Assembly: GCF_963169125.1 (NCBI RefSeq)
Contig: NC_084798.1
Location: 104,177,970 to 104,241,969, forward strand
Source: Humulus lupulus
Taxonomy: Eukaryota; Streptophyta; Magnoliopsida; Rosales; Cannabaceae
Reading direction: 5' to 3'
Length of the DNA stretch: 64,000 nucleotides
Below the pieces are notes generated by a model. It ran no database searches, was not told the origin of the DNA, and saw only the letters and a program-made list of their open reading frames with translations. Each line of letters opens with the position of its first letter. Position 1 is the stretch's first letter. The position numbers and the translations under genes were made by a program. Below are positions 23,571 to 36,017 of this stretch, piece by piece.

Positions 23571-25946
23571 TGACAAGTGAAGGTCCGTTTGGCATCCCTC
23601 CAGGGGTCGAGTTTGTTGACTTGTCTTCAGACTTAGAGTCCCCTGAGGAAAACCCTTACCAAGACTATGAATCCTTAAGGCAGGCCCGTATTCGTCATCT
23701 TGAGCACATGGCTGAACTTAGGCATAAAATTTGGGTGGTGGAGAGTGAAATTGACTCGATGTTGAGAGGAGACGGAGCACCTTTCCCCCCTGACCTTAGT
23801 GACCATGTAGCGAGCCTTAGGGTGACCCTTTTAGATTTGTAGGGGGAATTGGAGTTTATGGAAAGATATCTTCCACCTGAGCCTTCCAGCCCATCCTTGC
23901 CTGACGACTGTCATGGGGCCACCTCTACTTCTCTTCAGCCCTTATTTTCGATCTGCCCTAGCTTAGCGCTTTCGCAGCCAGTGCCCCGGTTGGAAGACTC
24001 TTGCTAGGAAGAGAAAATGGAGGGTCAAGTGTTCTGTCTCTTCCTCACCTTTTTCTTTTGGTTTTGCAGATATGCTGAAGGGATGACGACAGGTGTCCAT
24101 CGCTGAATAGGATGATGCCCCATTATTGGCATCCACCCTGGTGTCTCACGTGTCAGACAATAAACTGAGGGAAATTGTGAAGCACTACTGTGTTCCTCCG
24201 GAGTACGCCCTATACACCCCGTCGAACAACTGCCGGGCTGACTGCCCTAGTCCCAGCTCCGTGGCCCTTAGTGAGAACATCCTGAAGGCGGGTGGTACCA
24301 TCCCATTACACCTGTTCTTTGTTGCGGTCCTCAACTACTTTGACCTTGCTCCAGTTCAGCTAGCACCCAACAGTTGGCTGACTTTGAGCTGCCTTTTTAT
24401 CACATTTTCGGAACTTGTCAAACTTGCTCCTACGGCGCTAGAGGTGCACTTCCTGTACAACCTCATGCCCTCTCCCATGTCCAAGGGCTTCTATTACCTG
24501 CAAAAAGCCAACAGCGAAGTCCCTTTGATATACGGCTCGGTGTCCAATCCGGGGTCCTGGAAGCATGACTTTTTCTTCGTGAAAGGCCCTCTTTCTGTCC
24601 GCGAGTATTTTCGTTCCGCTCCCAGTAAGTACCTCGAGCTACCTTTATTTGTCTCTCTTTTTATTTGAAACTTATTGTTTTACAACTTATGTTTGTGTCG
24701 AAAATGGTGTGGATTATGCAGAGAAATTTGCCGTACTCGAAGTTGTTGGGTCGAAAGCGAACGCTGTGAATAAGCTTATCAACACTGACCTCGCTATGAA
24801 AAAGGCTGCTTACCTATTCACTGTGGAAAATCTGAACCTCCATAAGCTTTCCCCGGTTTTAGATCCCCGGTTGCTGTGGACCATCCCTGGGTCAAAGAAG
24901 ATGAAAGCGGCATCGGCTGAGCCTTGCCTGGATGAAGGTGAGGCTGAGGATGTGCCGGAGGAAGCCTCCCTTGAATGCGGGGCACCTCACTAGCTGTCCT
25001 CGTCTCCTGGGAGATGTCCTCCCTTTGTCTCTTTCAACCTGGACATAGCCTCACCATCCCAAGGCCAACATGCCATTCCGGGGCATTTTGTTTGCCCCGA
25101 CCCCGAGGACTTTGACGCTTTCCCTCAAGCTCCCCTCGACCCTGGTTCGTCGGGGGCTTACTTTGCCAATCTTCCTGCACCCCCTTCTGATCTACCGGGG
25201 CCTCACTTTTCCAATTTTCCCGCGCACCCTCCCGTTTTGGCGAGCCGGTCGTCTGTCCTTACCCAGCCAGGTGCCCTTGGCTCGGAAAGGGCGCTTTGGG
25301 TGAATCGCATGGTGACCTCTTACGGGCGGCGGTACGTCCAAATCGCCTCAGACCTCCCCGAATCTGACTGGAATGGTCTTGGGAGTTTCGCCCCGTCGGA
25401 CCTTGGGGAGACTCTAAGGTGCACTACTGCTTGGGTGAGTTCATGCATCTTGTGTCGGCCTTATTATATATAGATATACATACACCCCTTTTTTTGTTAC
25501 TTATCATTGTTGTTGTTAACTTTCTTGTGCAAGCATATACTGTGGCTCAACGGTTTGCCGACTCGGTTTACAATCTTTCTGCGTCGAGTACCGAAAGGAA
25601 CCGCCTTACGGCCCGGGTCCAGGAGCTCGAGAGAGAGCTTGGCGAAACCAAGTCTAAGCTAAAAAGGGTTCGGGCCAAATTTTCTGTCTCGTCAAAAAGG
25701 AAGCAGAAGGCGGTTGCCAAAGCCACGATGCTACAAGAAAAAGTCACCAGCCTAGAGGGCGAACATCAAGGTGCCAAGGCTATTGCGGCTGCATCGCAGG
25801 AGAGAGTCGCTTCCTTAGAGGCCGAACTCGAGGTTGCTAGGGCCGATGTAGCCGCGTCGCAGGAGAGAGTCGCTTCCTTAGAGGAGGATAGGATAGCTAT
25901 TGAGTACAGGTCCATAGAGCGCACCCTTTACGGTGTGTGGAGGTAG
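23571..25946 (+). pseudogene. Antisense gene of element B: Transposase_28-like domain plus coiled coil, spliced
   Basis: ATG at 23571 follows an acceptor-like CTTTCAG. The first coding exon is acidic. After an acceptor TTTTGCAG near 24070, the Transposase_28-like domain runs about 24126-24624 (IPLHLFFVAVLNYFDLAPVQLAPNSW). A clean intron with GTAAGT at 24625 and TATGCAG ending at 24721 keeps the phase. The frame goes on to 25434 (a TAG at 24991 interrupts it), followed by a second intron (GTGAGT at 25435 to about 25533; my phase is off by one base here). The last exon is a Lys/Glu/Ala coiled coil with a duplicated SQERVASLE segment, ending at a TAG at 25944-25946. Other stops are at 23840 and 24108. 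It is homologous to the antisense gene of T. Confidence 0.8.
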
Positions 25947-26639
25947 GATCCCAACTTTGATTTTTCTTCTTTTGGCGAGCATGCCGTTGCTCAAGCGGCT
26001 GGGTGGAGCGCCCACGGTAGGAGGCCCTGAGGTTGTTATTTCATAGCTTCTGTCAGCTAGCCCGCTGTGGGTGTATGTTCATTTGAGCCTTTGTAATATT
26101 ATTATGATTATTTTTTTTTTTGTAAATCTTGCCATGTTACCAAGACTCCTTTTTCAATATATACATGTGTGGTTATTCATCTCTTATTCCTCTGTGTTTG
26201 AGGTCTTTTTGAGCCTGTATGATGGGGTTTGGTAGGTTCCCCTCTTTTATTTATCAGGCTAAAGGTCCTTTGGAGCCCATGTGAAAGGTTTCAATGGGTC
26301 CTTTTTTGGTGCCTCTTGATTATTTTTATAAGGATATTTTGACCCGTTGGGTTCTAGCTATCCTTTTATATATTTTTGCGCGCGCTTATTATTTTTTTGC
26401 GAGAAGCGTCCTTCTCGTCATTATTCATAGTACTATTTTTGCGAGGGCCTCTTTTAGGACTCTTTTTGGCTAGATGTCTTGGTGGCCGCTCTAGGCTTGT
26501 TGGACCTTTTGGCTTCCTTGATGTTCACAAGGGTAGCTAATCCTTGTGAACTTTAGGAGATGTCTTCCAAGATCCCTTCCCTGTTTGTTAGGGTTCACCG
26601 TGAATTGCATTCCTCTTTTAAAGAATTTTGTTTAAGGCT
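25947..26639. other. Noncoding block shared with element D
   Basis: No gene is supported. About 26260-26460 matches 62418-62610 of element D (CTTTGGAGCCCA, GGGTTCTAGCTATCCTTTTAT, GCGCGCTTATTAT, GCGAGAAG), so the two elements are related outside their LTRs. In both, this block borders the tandem array. Confidence 0.7.
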
Positions 26640-27100
26640 CTGATGCAAGGGGTCCTCTTTAGGATCCTCCTGTTAGAGGGCCCTTTTTAGGATCCTCCTG
26701 ATAGAGGGTCCCTTTTAGGGTCCTCCTGATAGAGGGTCCTTTTTAGGATCCAGGTGCAAGGGGTCCTTTTTAGGATCACCCTGTTAGAGGGTCCTTTTTA
26801 GGATTCTGGCGCAAAGGGTACTTTTTAGGATCCTGGTGCAAGGGGTCCTTTTTAGGATCCTCCTGTTAGAGGGTCCTTTTTAGGAACCTCCTTTTTAGGA
26901 GTCCTTTTTAGGTTCCAGGTGCAAGGGGTCCTTTTTAGGATCCTGGTGCAAGGGGTCCTTTTTAGGATCCACCTGTTAGAGGGTCCTTTTTAGGATCCTG
27001 GTGCAAGGGGTCCTTTTTAGGATCTTCCTGTTAGAGGGTCCTTTTTAGGATCCTCCTTTTTAGGTTCCTCCTGTAAGAGGGTCCTTTTTAGGATCCTCTT
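26640..27100. repeat. ~28-bp tandem array of element B
   Basis: About 16 copies of a 27-28 bp unit built on GGGTCCTTTTTAGGATCC, alternating between two spacers (CTCCTGTTAGA and TGGTGCAAG). It lies between protease and the antisense gene, where pol is missing. The copies are too degenerate and contiguous to be CRISPR. Confidence 0.92.
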
Positions 27101-27340
27101 GCTTGCTGTATGTTTTTGCCTCCTGTCATTCCCCCCAAGTGTTTGGTGAAATTTATTTCGGCAGGCACTTTGGCTGATGCTCGCATAGAGAAGAAAAATA
27201 ACACGTGAAGTTGCGAACAGTTTCATTCATAGCATGTGGTTTACAACGGCATATATAAAAAAAGGGTTACATCTAATTGGGAGGTTACCTAGGTAGCCTC
27301 TTTAATTCTTACTCACTAAGCTAACATAACAAGGAACAAA

Positions 27341-27960
27341 CTAAACATAGGTCCTCTTTGCAACGGGTGCCGAAGCCTCACTGGTAGCATTTCTCGAGGT
27401 GTTCCGTAACTCGTGGGTCCAACTCGTGTGGGTCGCGCCTTCATACACAACCATTTCCATCGAGACCGATGCTTTTGTGGCTGTGCGGAGGGACATGTTA
27501 TAGCATTCCCTCGCTTCCTTCTGCTCCCCTTTCATGCATGCTACTCCCCCAAGGGTTGGGAATTTCATAGCTAGGTGATACACAGAAGTTATTGCCTTCA
27601 ATTCTCTCAGAGGGGGTCTCCCTAATACCACGTTGAAGGCTGAGGCGTAATCCACCACGACAAAGCTTGCCTGGGTTGTTCCCCCATGGTGATGGCTAAT
27701 TCAATTGCACCTAGGGGCTATATCGAGTCCCCTGTGAACCCGTAAAGGGAGGAATTGCAGGGTTTCAGGTGTTGGACGCTCAGTCCCATCTTCTCCAAAG
27801 TAGGGTGATGTAGGATGTCTATAGAGCTTCCATTATCCACTAGGACTCGATGTACTCTCATGTTCGCAAGCTGGACAGTTAGCACCAGGGGGTCATTATG
27901 AGGGAAATGTGCCCCCTACGCGTCTTCTTCAGTGAAAGTTATTGAGTCATTCTCGCCCTT
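27341..27960 (-). pseudogene. Element B aspartic protease region
   Basis: The Tat-type protease motif [14 protein letters not shown] (DNGSS near 27823-27840) is followed by FNVVLGRPPLRELKAITSVYHLAMKFPT (27630-27550), a conserved block between protease and RT in Tat elements. The ORF ends at 27341, and no RT follows. Stops at about 27905 and 27720 and a frame change near 27660 show decay. Confidence 0.82.
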
Positions 27961-29957
27961 GAAACTCTTCGGGGGGCGTTGCTCCAAACTTAAGACGCAC
28001 GGTGGTGGACTTCGCTGGCCTCCTTGGCATATTTGTCTCGTCCCTTCCTTGAATCGCCTCTGAATCCTGGACCTCCAAAGATGGTCCTAACCTCTCCCTG
28101 TACTTCTGGGGCCACCTCTCACGCCCGCGGCGGTGATGCTCCTTCTTCTGGCCTCCGGTTCTCCTTACGCACATATCTGCCCAAATGTCCCCTGCAGATG
28201 AGCTCCTTGATTTCCACCTTCGAGTGGTTGCATTCCGCGGTGGTGTGGCTGATATCCTTGTGATACTGGCAATACTTGCTTGGGTCTCTTTTAGACCGGT
28301 CTTTTTTCATTGGTGGGGGCCTTTTGAAAGGGACATGGTTTTCGTTCATAACAAAAATATGTTCTCTTGCATGGGTGAGGTCAGTGTAAAAGGTGTAGGG
28401 GCCCTGTAGGCACTCATCAGAGCATTGATGCTTCCGGGGTCGATCATCTCTCGTTCCCTCATAAACCCCCTTCTTCTTTGCATCGCTTTGGTTTTCTCGG
28501 ACTGAAGGTTCCGGGGGCGACAGGCCTTTTCCGGCTTTGAGGTTCTTGTGACCATCCTCCATGCGAATGTATTTTTGTGCCCGCTCGTAGAAATCATCCA
28601 AGTCCATGACCTCCCTCTTGAGCATGTTATCCCATAACTTTCTTCCTGGGCATACTCCAGCTGTGATGGCCATTTTCATCTCTCGGCGGGTCAGGCTCCC
28701 TACTTTAGCTGCCTCCATATTGAACTTGTGAATGTAGCTCATCAGACTCTCGTTTTCTCCTTGATTCACATTTGCAAGGCTGGTGCCTGGCATCGTGTAG
28801 TCTCGCACGACGTGGTGCTGCTGGAGGAATTCATCAGAAAGTTGTTGCGAAGATCTGATGGACCCCGGTCTTAGTCTTTTGAACCATTTGTACGCAGGTC
28901 CTTTTAATGTGACAGCGAAGCAATGACATCTCGCCCCACTGCCAATTCCCCTCAGCTTCATCAGGTTGTTAAATGTATCTAGATGGTATTTTGGATCTGT
29001 GCTTCCTTCGCAGGGGGTCATATGGGGCTCCTTAAAGTTGGTTGGGAGCCGGATGGCTTGGATCTCCTTGATGAAGGGTGACTCATGATCGAACTTTTCC
29101 TCAAAGACTTGACCTCCGGAGGCGGTGACGATTTTGCTTCACAGGCTCCTCATTTCTGTGTCCAGGTCTTGCCTTCTCTTGCTTAGGGAGTCCCTCAAAG
29201 CGGACGGGTTAGGTCCCCCTTTCCTTTGCCTTCTCGTGGCGCCATAGGGGGTGTGGTCCTTTTACCTGCCCTCTTTTTGTAGAGCTCTTCCCGTAGATCT
29301 GAGGGTGCTCTCTTTGAGGTGACCTCTTCATCGTTACGAGGGGCAGTGTTGGTCCTCGGCCCTGGCCCCTGGGGCTGCTTCGGTGGTCCGGGGCGTTCAT
29401 GCTGCTTCGTCCGAAGGGTGTTACTAGTGGAGAGTCGGGTCCGTCCATCATCTACTGGGACGGTGGTTTCTACTCCCCCTTGGCCTCTCTCTTTCCGCTT
29501 AGGGAGTGTCACGTGTGGTCTCCCTTGCAACAGGCCATTTAGCACCTCTTGCATGTTCTCCAAGGTGGTTTTTAGCCTCTGATTCTTACGGTGAAGTTCT
29601 CGTGTCTCATCTTTGTAGAATTGAGACTTAGAACTAAAGCTCACGGGGTGGACCCGAGGGTGCTTGTCAGCCCAGTGCTTCGATGGGCCTGGATCTTGTT
29701 GACCATGATTTGACACATGTGGCGGATTTGAGGCAGAACTCATCGGCGCCCCTTGCCGGGGCGGTCACTGACCTTGGGCGATCCTCCTCAGGTGGGACCA
29801 CTAGGGACGAGGCCTCCCTTCCGTCTCTAGGCACCTCAGGCTCCCTTGGGGCCTCCATGTTTGCAGGTGGATCCCACATGGAGGCTTTTAGCTGATCTCT
29901 GTCAAGGTGGACTTCCATCTCGCGCGGCTCTCTTAACCGTTTTGAACGTTGCAGCAT
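27947..29957 (-). pseudogene. Element B gag
   Basis: The likely start is the ATG at 29955-29957, about 50 bp after the primer site. A long charged N-terminus (to about 29195) holds a coiled-coil-like HRKNQRLKTTLENMQEVL stretch. The capsid domain of the retrotrans_gag family is at 29021-28500 (AYKWFKRLRPGSIRSSQQLSDEFLQQH, ENESLMSYIHKF). A Cys/His segment (CQYHKDISHTTAEC) lies near 28260. At least two frameshifts (near 29670 and 29150) break it. D carries a homologous gag. Confidence 0.85.
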
Positions 29958-30010
29958 TTTTTCTTATCGGAATCGACAGAAGAATAGTGACTGGCAATCT
30001 ATTCTTCCCA

Positions 30011-30022
30011 CAGACGGCGCCA
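30011..30022 (-). other. Primer binding site of element B
   Basis: The minus strand reads TGGCGCCGTCTG, 3 bp inside the 5' LTR. TTTGGCGCCGT is the usual sequence after the LTR of Tat elements. It is probably an Asp-type tRNA primer, but the tRNA identity is from memory of the family. Confidence 0.75.
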
Positions 30023-30885
30023 AACTATTGACGGTGAGAACTCGTCAACTAAGTCAAGTTAGAAAAATAGAAACGTAGAGATTATCAAAAGAAAAGCTTT
30101 AGAAATCTAAGTAGAAACTCCAAGAATAATTGTAGAAGAAAAATGGTGAACTCAGTTTGTATTGATTATGGTGCAATGCTACAGTAATTTTTCCAACCCC
30201 CTCCCATGTGGAAGTGGGGTTTATTTTATAGTGGGCTCTAATGGCCTTGGATACATGGTGGTCCAGGGGACCAGGTGGTACATAAGTACGTTGTCAGGAG
30301 AGTGGTTTCAGGGGTACTGGTGTTGGTTCCAGTACATGGCCAGGTACCATGAGGGTGTTTCCACTACTCGATCCGTACGAGTGTCAGAGGAGTGGTGCAG
30401 GTGGTAGTGGTGTCGACTATGACATCTGGTTGGAAACATACAGGCCATGTCCCCTCTCCTAGTACTCCAACTACTTGTTTGGCGTGGGCCTTGTGTCCAT
30501 GCTCCAGCTCCTCTCAGTGTGTTAGGGTGCTCTGTACTTCTTCTGACTTTGAGTGAATCATTATGAGCCTTCCCCAATTTGTCCTTAATTGTGTGTTAGA
30601 GAGGTCCTTGATCTTACCTCTTGTTAGCCCATAGTAAGAGTGGTGCTCCGTTGGTAGCGCTTATCTTAAGGGGAGGGATAAAGCCCCTCCAACGAGGCCC
30701 ACTAAGTATGCGACCCCTAGTGGCACGGACGTGATGAGGTGAGGTGAGACAATGGTCTCATGAGGCTCTTAGGGGTGCGGCCGCATACACGGGGTGAGGC
30801 GAGGCGACACGGCTGGTGCATGGCGAAGAGGCCTCACGAGGTGCCTGGGGCGCGCGAGGCGGCATGGCTCGCGAGACGCCTGGGG

Positions 30886-33800
30886 TGTAACGCCCTACTA
30901 CCTTAGAGCCGTTACTAAGTAAGTTTAAAATGTGCAATTAACTCCCTCAGCGACGTTTTTAGAACAAAAGTGTGATTAAACAAAAAGACAAGGCTGTAAT
31001 CTTTAAAATTACTTCATTTTACTAAAAGTTCCAGTAGTTTAACGTTTGGGATCCCAAAACGAGGTTTGTAAACTATTTACAACTCAAAGTAGATACACAG
31101 TTGACAAATTATCAAAAACAGAGTTTAGTACAGCCACTTCTCAAAAATGCTCGCAACCAAAGCAGTCGGGTAGGCCAAACATGTACGCGCTGCCCCCACA
31201 CTCTCCGTGTAACGCCCTACTTCCTTAGAGCCGTTGCTAAGTGAGTTTTTAAGACAAAACAGTGTGCAATGAACTCGCTAATCGAGGTTTTGAAACAAGA
31301 GTGTGACTAATTAAAAGTTAAGGCTGTAATCTTTGAAAAATGCGTTGTTTCAATAAAACTCCTAATATTAAACATTGGGATCCCAAAATAAGGTTTGAAA
31401 ACTATTTACATCTTAAAAATGAGTTCATAGTTGATAAATCATAAAAATCATAGATTATTACAGCCATTTTCAAATAAACCCCCAACCAAAGCAGTCGGGC
31501 AGGCCAAACATGTACGCGTCGCTTCACGCTCTCCGTACTCATGGTTGGTTGTCTCAGTCATTGCCCTTACCTGCAACACAGAGCACCCGTGAGCCGAAGC
31601 CCAGCAAGAAAGCTCATGCAGAACATAACATATGCAATGTATACAGTTTATAACAGATAATCCACAAATAAACAAGTCAACCATTAGACTAAGCAAACAC
31701 GGCCATGCCGCCCCAGACACCTTACCAAAGCCCTGGGGTATCGGTTCTCACCGCGAGGATAACTCATGTATCCCTTGGGTCCCACCCTGAATATAAGCAT
31801 CCCATGTGCTGTGTGTTACTTTCGGCCCCACGGCCGTACCCGGCCTACGCCGCACTCGGCCCTTGCCGTTCATTTCATCATAATCACACATAGCATAAAT
31901 CAAGCAACATTCAAACAAATGCTAATTTAATTAAATCTGCACCCTAACATGTAATGCAGTATAGGGCCACGCCCGGAAATCATCTCATCATGCAACATGC
32001 AATATAGGGCCGTGCCCCGCAATCACACTATGGGCCCACGCCCCATCCTACGGGTGTTATAGTTTTCTTACCTGTATTCCGAGCCTCCTGATGCACTCAC
32101 GCCGCGAGCACGGTCCCCTAGCACGAGCCTCTCCAATAACCTAGTCACAACACACAAGAAACATCCCTCAACACTAACCAAATCAAAGACCGCTTCCCGG
32201 GACCAATCCCGCACTCCCGGGACCTCTAAAACCTTAAAGCAACACCCCAGAGACATCCCCCGAACCCCCGGAGCAAAGGCCTAAAATTGCCTAAAAAAGC
32301 CATCCTGAAATTAGCCTTGTGCCGCGGCACCCAGAAACCAGAGGCTCCCCGCCGCGGCAAGCAAAATCCATGCCGCGGCACGCCCTCGCAGACCCAGAAT
32401 TCAGGGTTGTTCCTTCACGTTTTCCCGAGCTTCAACCTCTCCAAATCACCCTAAACCAATATCTAAACCCCAAAACTCAATTCCAAGCTTCATATGAACA
32501 ACTTAACAACCTATAGGCACTAGATACAAGGCCAAAACTTCAACACACTCAAGAATCCACCCCTTGATTCCCATTTTCAGCAACTCAAACCAAAAACTCA
32601 AACACACTAACTCAAGCTCTAGATTTTACAAATAAAAACAGAAATCAAAACTTAGATGTGTATAAAACCCTTACCTCAAATGGAGAACCCACACAAAGTC
32701 CTTGATCTCCTCCTAGACTCCCACTTCTCCTTCTCTTCTTCTTCTTGCCCTAACTTCTTTCTCCTTCTCTTTCCTCTCTTCAATTTCTATCAAGCCTCAA
32801 GTAACATAAATGCCCAAACCGTATACCCCTAAATCCCAGCTGCAAAATTTCTATAACCCTTGCCAAAAGACCATTTTACCCTTTCATACTAATCCTCCTA
32901 ACTAACCCTTCAAGGGCACTTAAGTCTTTACATTTCATTTCAATTTTATCACTTTTTACCTTAAAACTTGTTACCCACAGCAGTAACTAATGGTTACCCA
33001 GGTTACTAAATCTCCAATAACCATTACCCGCTAAATCTCAACTTAGCCATAAAATTCCCGAGGTACCCCTAGGCTCCTCCCGAGCCGGGTATAGAAATCC
33101 CGTTGTGACTCTTGAGTTAACTAGCTCTCTAGGACCGTCTCGGCACGTGCATCACAATAATAAAACCACACTCACGTGGTACAATTCACAGAATACAATT
33201 ATCACATATCAATACAGTTATGCCCAACATGGCCAAAATTACAATTACGCCCTTCTAACACGATCCGGGCCTACATGCATACTAGAAAACATAGCCATGC
33301 ATCTCAGTTAAACAAATAGCCAAATAACATGCTTTAAATCATAACCATGCATTTAACTCACAAAATCACACATAAATCCCAACCTGCCCTCCTGGCACAC
33401 TAATCAAGGCCCTTAAGCCTTATTAGCGAATTTGGGTCGTTACACTCCGTACTCATTACCTGCAACACAGAGCACCCGTGAGCCGAAGCCCAGCAAGAAA
33501 ACTCAAACAATACATAGCAGATGGATAATATACCGTCACCACAGCAGATAGCTCATATCTATTCAGACAGTCCATAAAATCTAACACATATACGGCCATG
33601 CCGTCCCAGAAGCGTTACCAAAGCCTGGGATCTCGGTCTACACCATAAGGATATCCCATGTATCCATCGGGGTCTCACCCTAACCACGAGCACTCCATGT
33701 GCTAAGTGGTATTCCCGGCCCCACTGCCGTTCTAGGCCTTCGCCGTTCTCGGCCCCTCGCCATTCCCGGCCCTTCGCCGTTCATTCTGCTATTTCCACAT

Positions 33801-35506
33801 TTAGCATTCTCAAATAACATTCAAATATATAATTATTCATTTAATGCTACATCCTAGCAATAATACAATCTAGGGCTGTGCCCTGCAACAAAACTATGGG
33901 CCCAAGCCCTGCTCTACGGGTGACAGTTTTCTTACCTGTATCCCGAGCTTTCCGATGCACCAAGGCCGCGAGCATGGTCCTCTAACTCGAGCCTCTCCAA
34001 AGACCTAGTCACAACACATATAAACACCCTTTAATGTTATCCAATCCAAAACCACTTCCCGGGGCCAATCCCATACTCTCGGAATCCCCAAATTCCTAAA
34101 ACAATACATCGGAAACATCCCCCGAACCCCCGGAGCAAAAACTCAAAATTGCGAAATTCCATGTTCTGAAAATGGCCTAGTGCCGCAGCGCTGCCCTAGA
34201 GGGTCGCGGTGCCCAGCAAGTCAGAGAGCACTCCCCCTTCCCAGAAACATCCTTGCGCCGCGACGCCCAAGAACAGGGCCGCGACGCTCCTTCGCGAACC
34301 CAGAAATCTGGGTTTTCCCCTGCGTTTTTCCCCGAGCTAAACCACTCCAAATCATCCCAAACAAGTACCTAGGCCCCAAAACCAATTCAAAACCCCAAAT
34401 GAACCCTTAACAACCTATAAACATCATAAAAAAACTCAATCACACAATCACACCCAAAATTCCACTCTTGGGTTTCAAATTTCAGAAACCTAAACTATGG
34501 CTTCTAAGACTCAAACCATAGCTTGAAAAATATGAACCTTGCTTTTAAAATCTCAAACCACCTCAGAGACAAAATATAAACATGTTTGAACTCTTACCTC
34601 AATCAAGAATCTGGCTTGATCCCTTCTCAATTCCAATCTCCAACCTCTTTCCTCTTGATTATCCTATTTGAATTCCAAGTAAAACCAGCCATTCCCCCTT
34701 TAGATTCCCACACTCAATCTCTGAAAATTCAGACTTAAATTAACCAAAAACAGAGCTCAAACTCTTACCTCTGAACAATTTTGGCCTAAGCTTGATCTTG
34801 GTTACTTTAAACCTCTTGATTCTCCTCCTAAGACTCAGATTCAGCTTCCTTCTTCAGCTCATCTTTTGCTCTATCTCTAGGTCTCAAAGTTTAGCATAAA
34901 CCAACTATCACCAAGTATAATACGTAAATTCCTTTTCCCTTCTGCTGAAGGTTATCTATCTTGTCAAATGACTATTCCACCCTTCCTCAAATATCCCTTC
35001 CTAACTAAACCTCAAGGCCCTTTTTTGTCATTTCATTTCTATTACTATTCTACCACTTTTCATTACAACTTGTTACTCTCAGCAGTTACTAATGGTTACC
35101 CAGGTTATTCAATCACCAATAACCATTAACAACAAACCCTCAACTCAACTCACAAAATTCCCAAAAGTACCCCTAGGCTCCTCCCGAGCCGGGTATAAAA
35201 TCCCGTTGTGACTTTTGAGTTATCTAGCTCTCTAGGACCATCTCGGCATGTCCATCACATTAATATCACCACACCCACGTGGTACAAACCACATAATACA
35301 ATTATCACATTTATGCCCTCAACGGGATAAAATTACCAATTTACCCCTATCATGCAAACGGGGCCTACATGCATATTTATACCACCTAAACATGCATTCT
35401 AATCACATATTCATTTAAATTCATACATTATCATATCAATTCACTTATTGCCCTCCAGGCACGCTAATCAAGGTCCTAAACCTTATTAGCAACTTGGGGT
35501 GCTACA
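30886..35506 (-). mobile_element. Solo LTR S1 (E-related chromovirus family), split by S2
   Basis: It has TGTAACGCCC...GCTACA ends and TSD TGGGG (30881-30885 and 35507-35511). The net length is 2379 bp after removing S2 and its TSD copy. The first ~33 bp equal the reverse complement of the end of E's LTR, so the family is close to E, in minus orientation. No internal region, primer site or polypurine tract is present. It inserted in the GC-rich array of B's LTR. Confidence 0.93.
31208..33444 (-). mobile_element. Solo LTR S2 nested in S1
   Basis: 2237 bp, TGTAACGCCC...GTTACA, TSD CTCCG (31203-31207 and 33445-33449). It belongs to the same broad family as S1 and E. A CCGCGG palindrome cluster lies at 32318-32392. 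The minus strand has GGTAAGAAAAC at 32062-32072 and TTTGAGGTAAG near 32675. Confidence 0.94.
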
Positions 35507-36017
35507 TGGGGCGCGCAAGGCGGTACGGCTGGTGCGTGGCGAAGAGGCCTCCCAAGGTGACATGGCTCGCGAGATGCTCACGAGATTCCTGGGGCCCGCG
35601 AGATGGCATGGCTCGCGAGATGCCTGGGGCGAGCGAGATGGCATGGCTCGCGAGACGCATGGGGCGCGCGAGGTGGTTGTGGGACATCAGGGGTGCGTGA
35701 GGCCCTCATACACCTGCGAGGCCACATGGGGCGTGAGGCGCCATATGCACCCGCGAGGCCACATGGGTGCGAGGCGCTATGTGTACCCGCGAGGCGACAT
35801 ATGCACCCTTGAGGTGCGAGGCGCCTTGGCTGCTGCAAGGTGATGAGTCCCACGAGCCGTCTGGGGTGCCCGTGGGTGTCCGAGGCGATGTGGTCATTTG
35901 GAGCAAGGTTGACTTGGGAATCCCTTCGAGGGATCAAAGGGATTTCAGATATGGTTGCTTTGGACCTCCGAGGGACCTTAGGCATGAAATGCGGGTGCTG
36001 AATTTTGAGCATCCACA

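Larger units (their letters stand above)
21558..36017 (-). mobile_element. Element B: pol-less Tat-lineage derivative with gag, protease and antisense gene
   Basis: The LTRs are at 21558-22965 and 30026-36017; the latter is interrupted by solo LTR S1. The TSD is TTATG (21553-21557 and 36018-36022). The minus-strand order is 5' LTR, primer site (TGGCGCCG type), gag, protease, ~28-bp tandem array, antisense gene on the plus strand, polypurine tract, 3' LTR. RT, RNase H and integrase are absent. It must have moved with enzymes supplied by another element. Element D shares its layout in part. Confidence 0.92.
30026..36017 (-). mobile_element. 5' LTR of element B, interrupted by S1
   Basis: The LTR parts at 30026-30885 and 35512-36017 (about 1366 bp net) match 21558-22965. 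The internal edge is mutated from TG to TA on the plus strand. The interruption is solo LTR S1 plus one TSD copy. Confidence 0.9.

Noticed and set aside
26640..27100. Possible CRISPR-like repeat/spacer array
   Set aside because: The units are contiguous and degenerate, with no unique spacers, in a plant retroelement. It is a tandem repeat.
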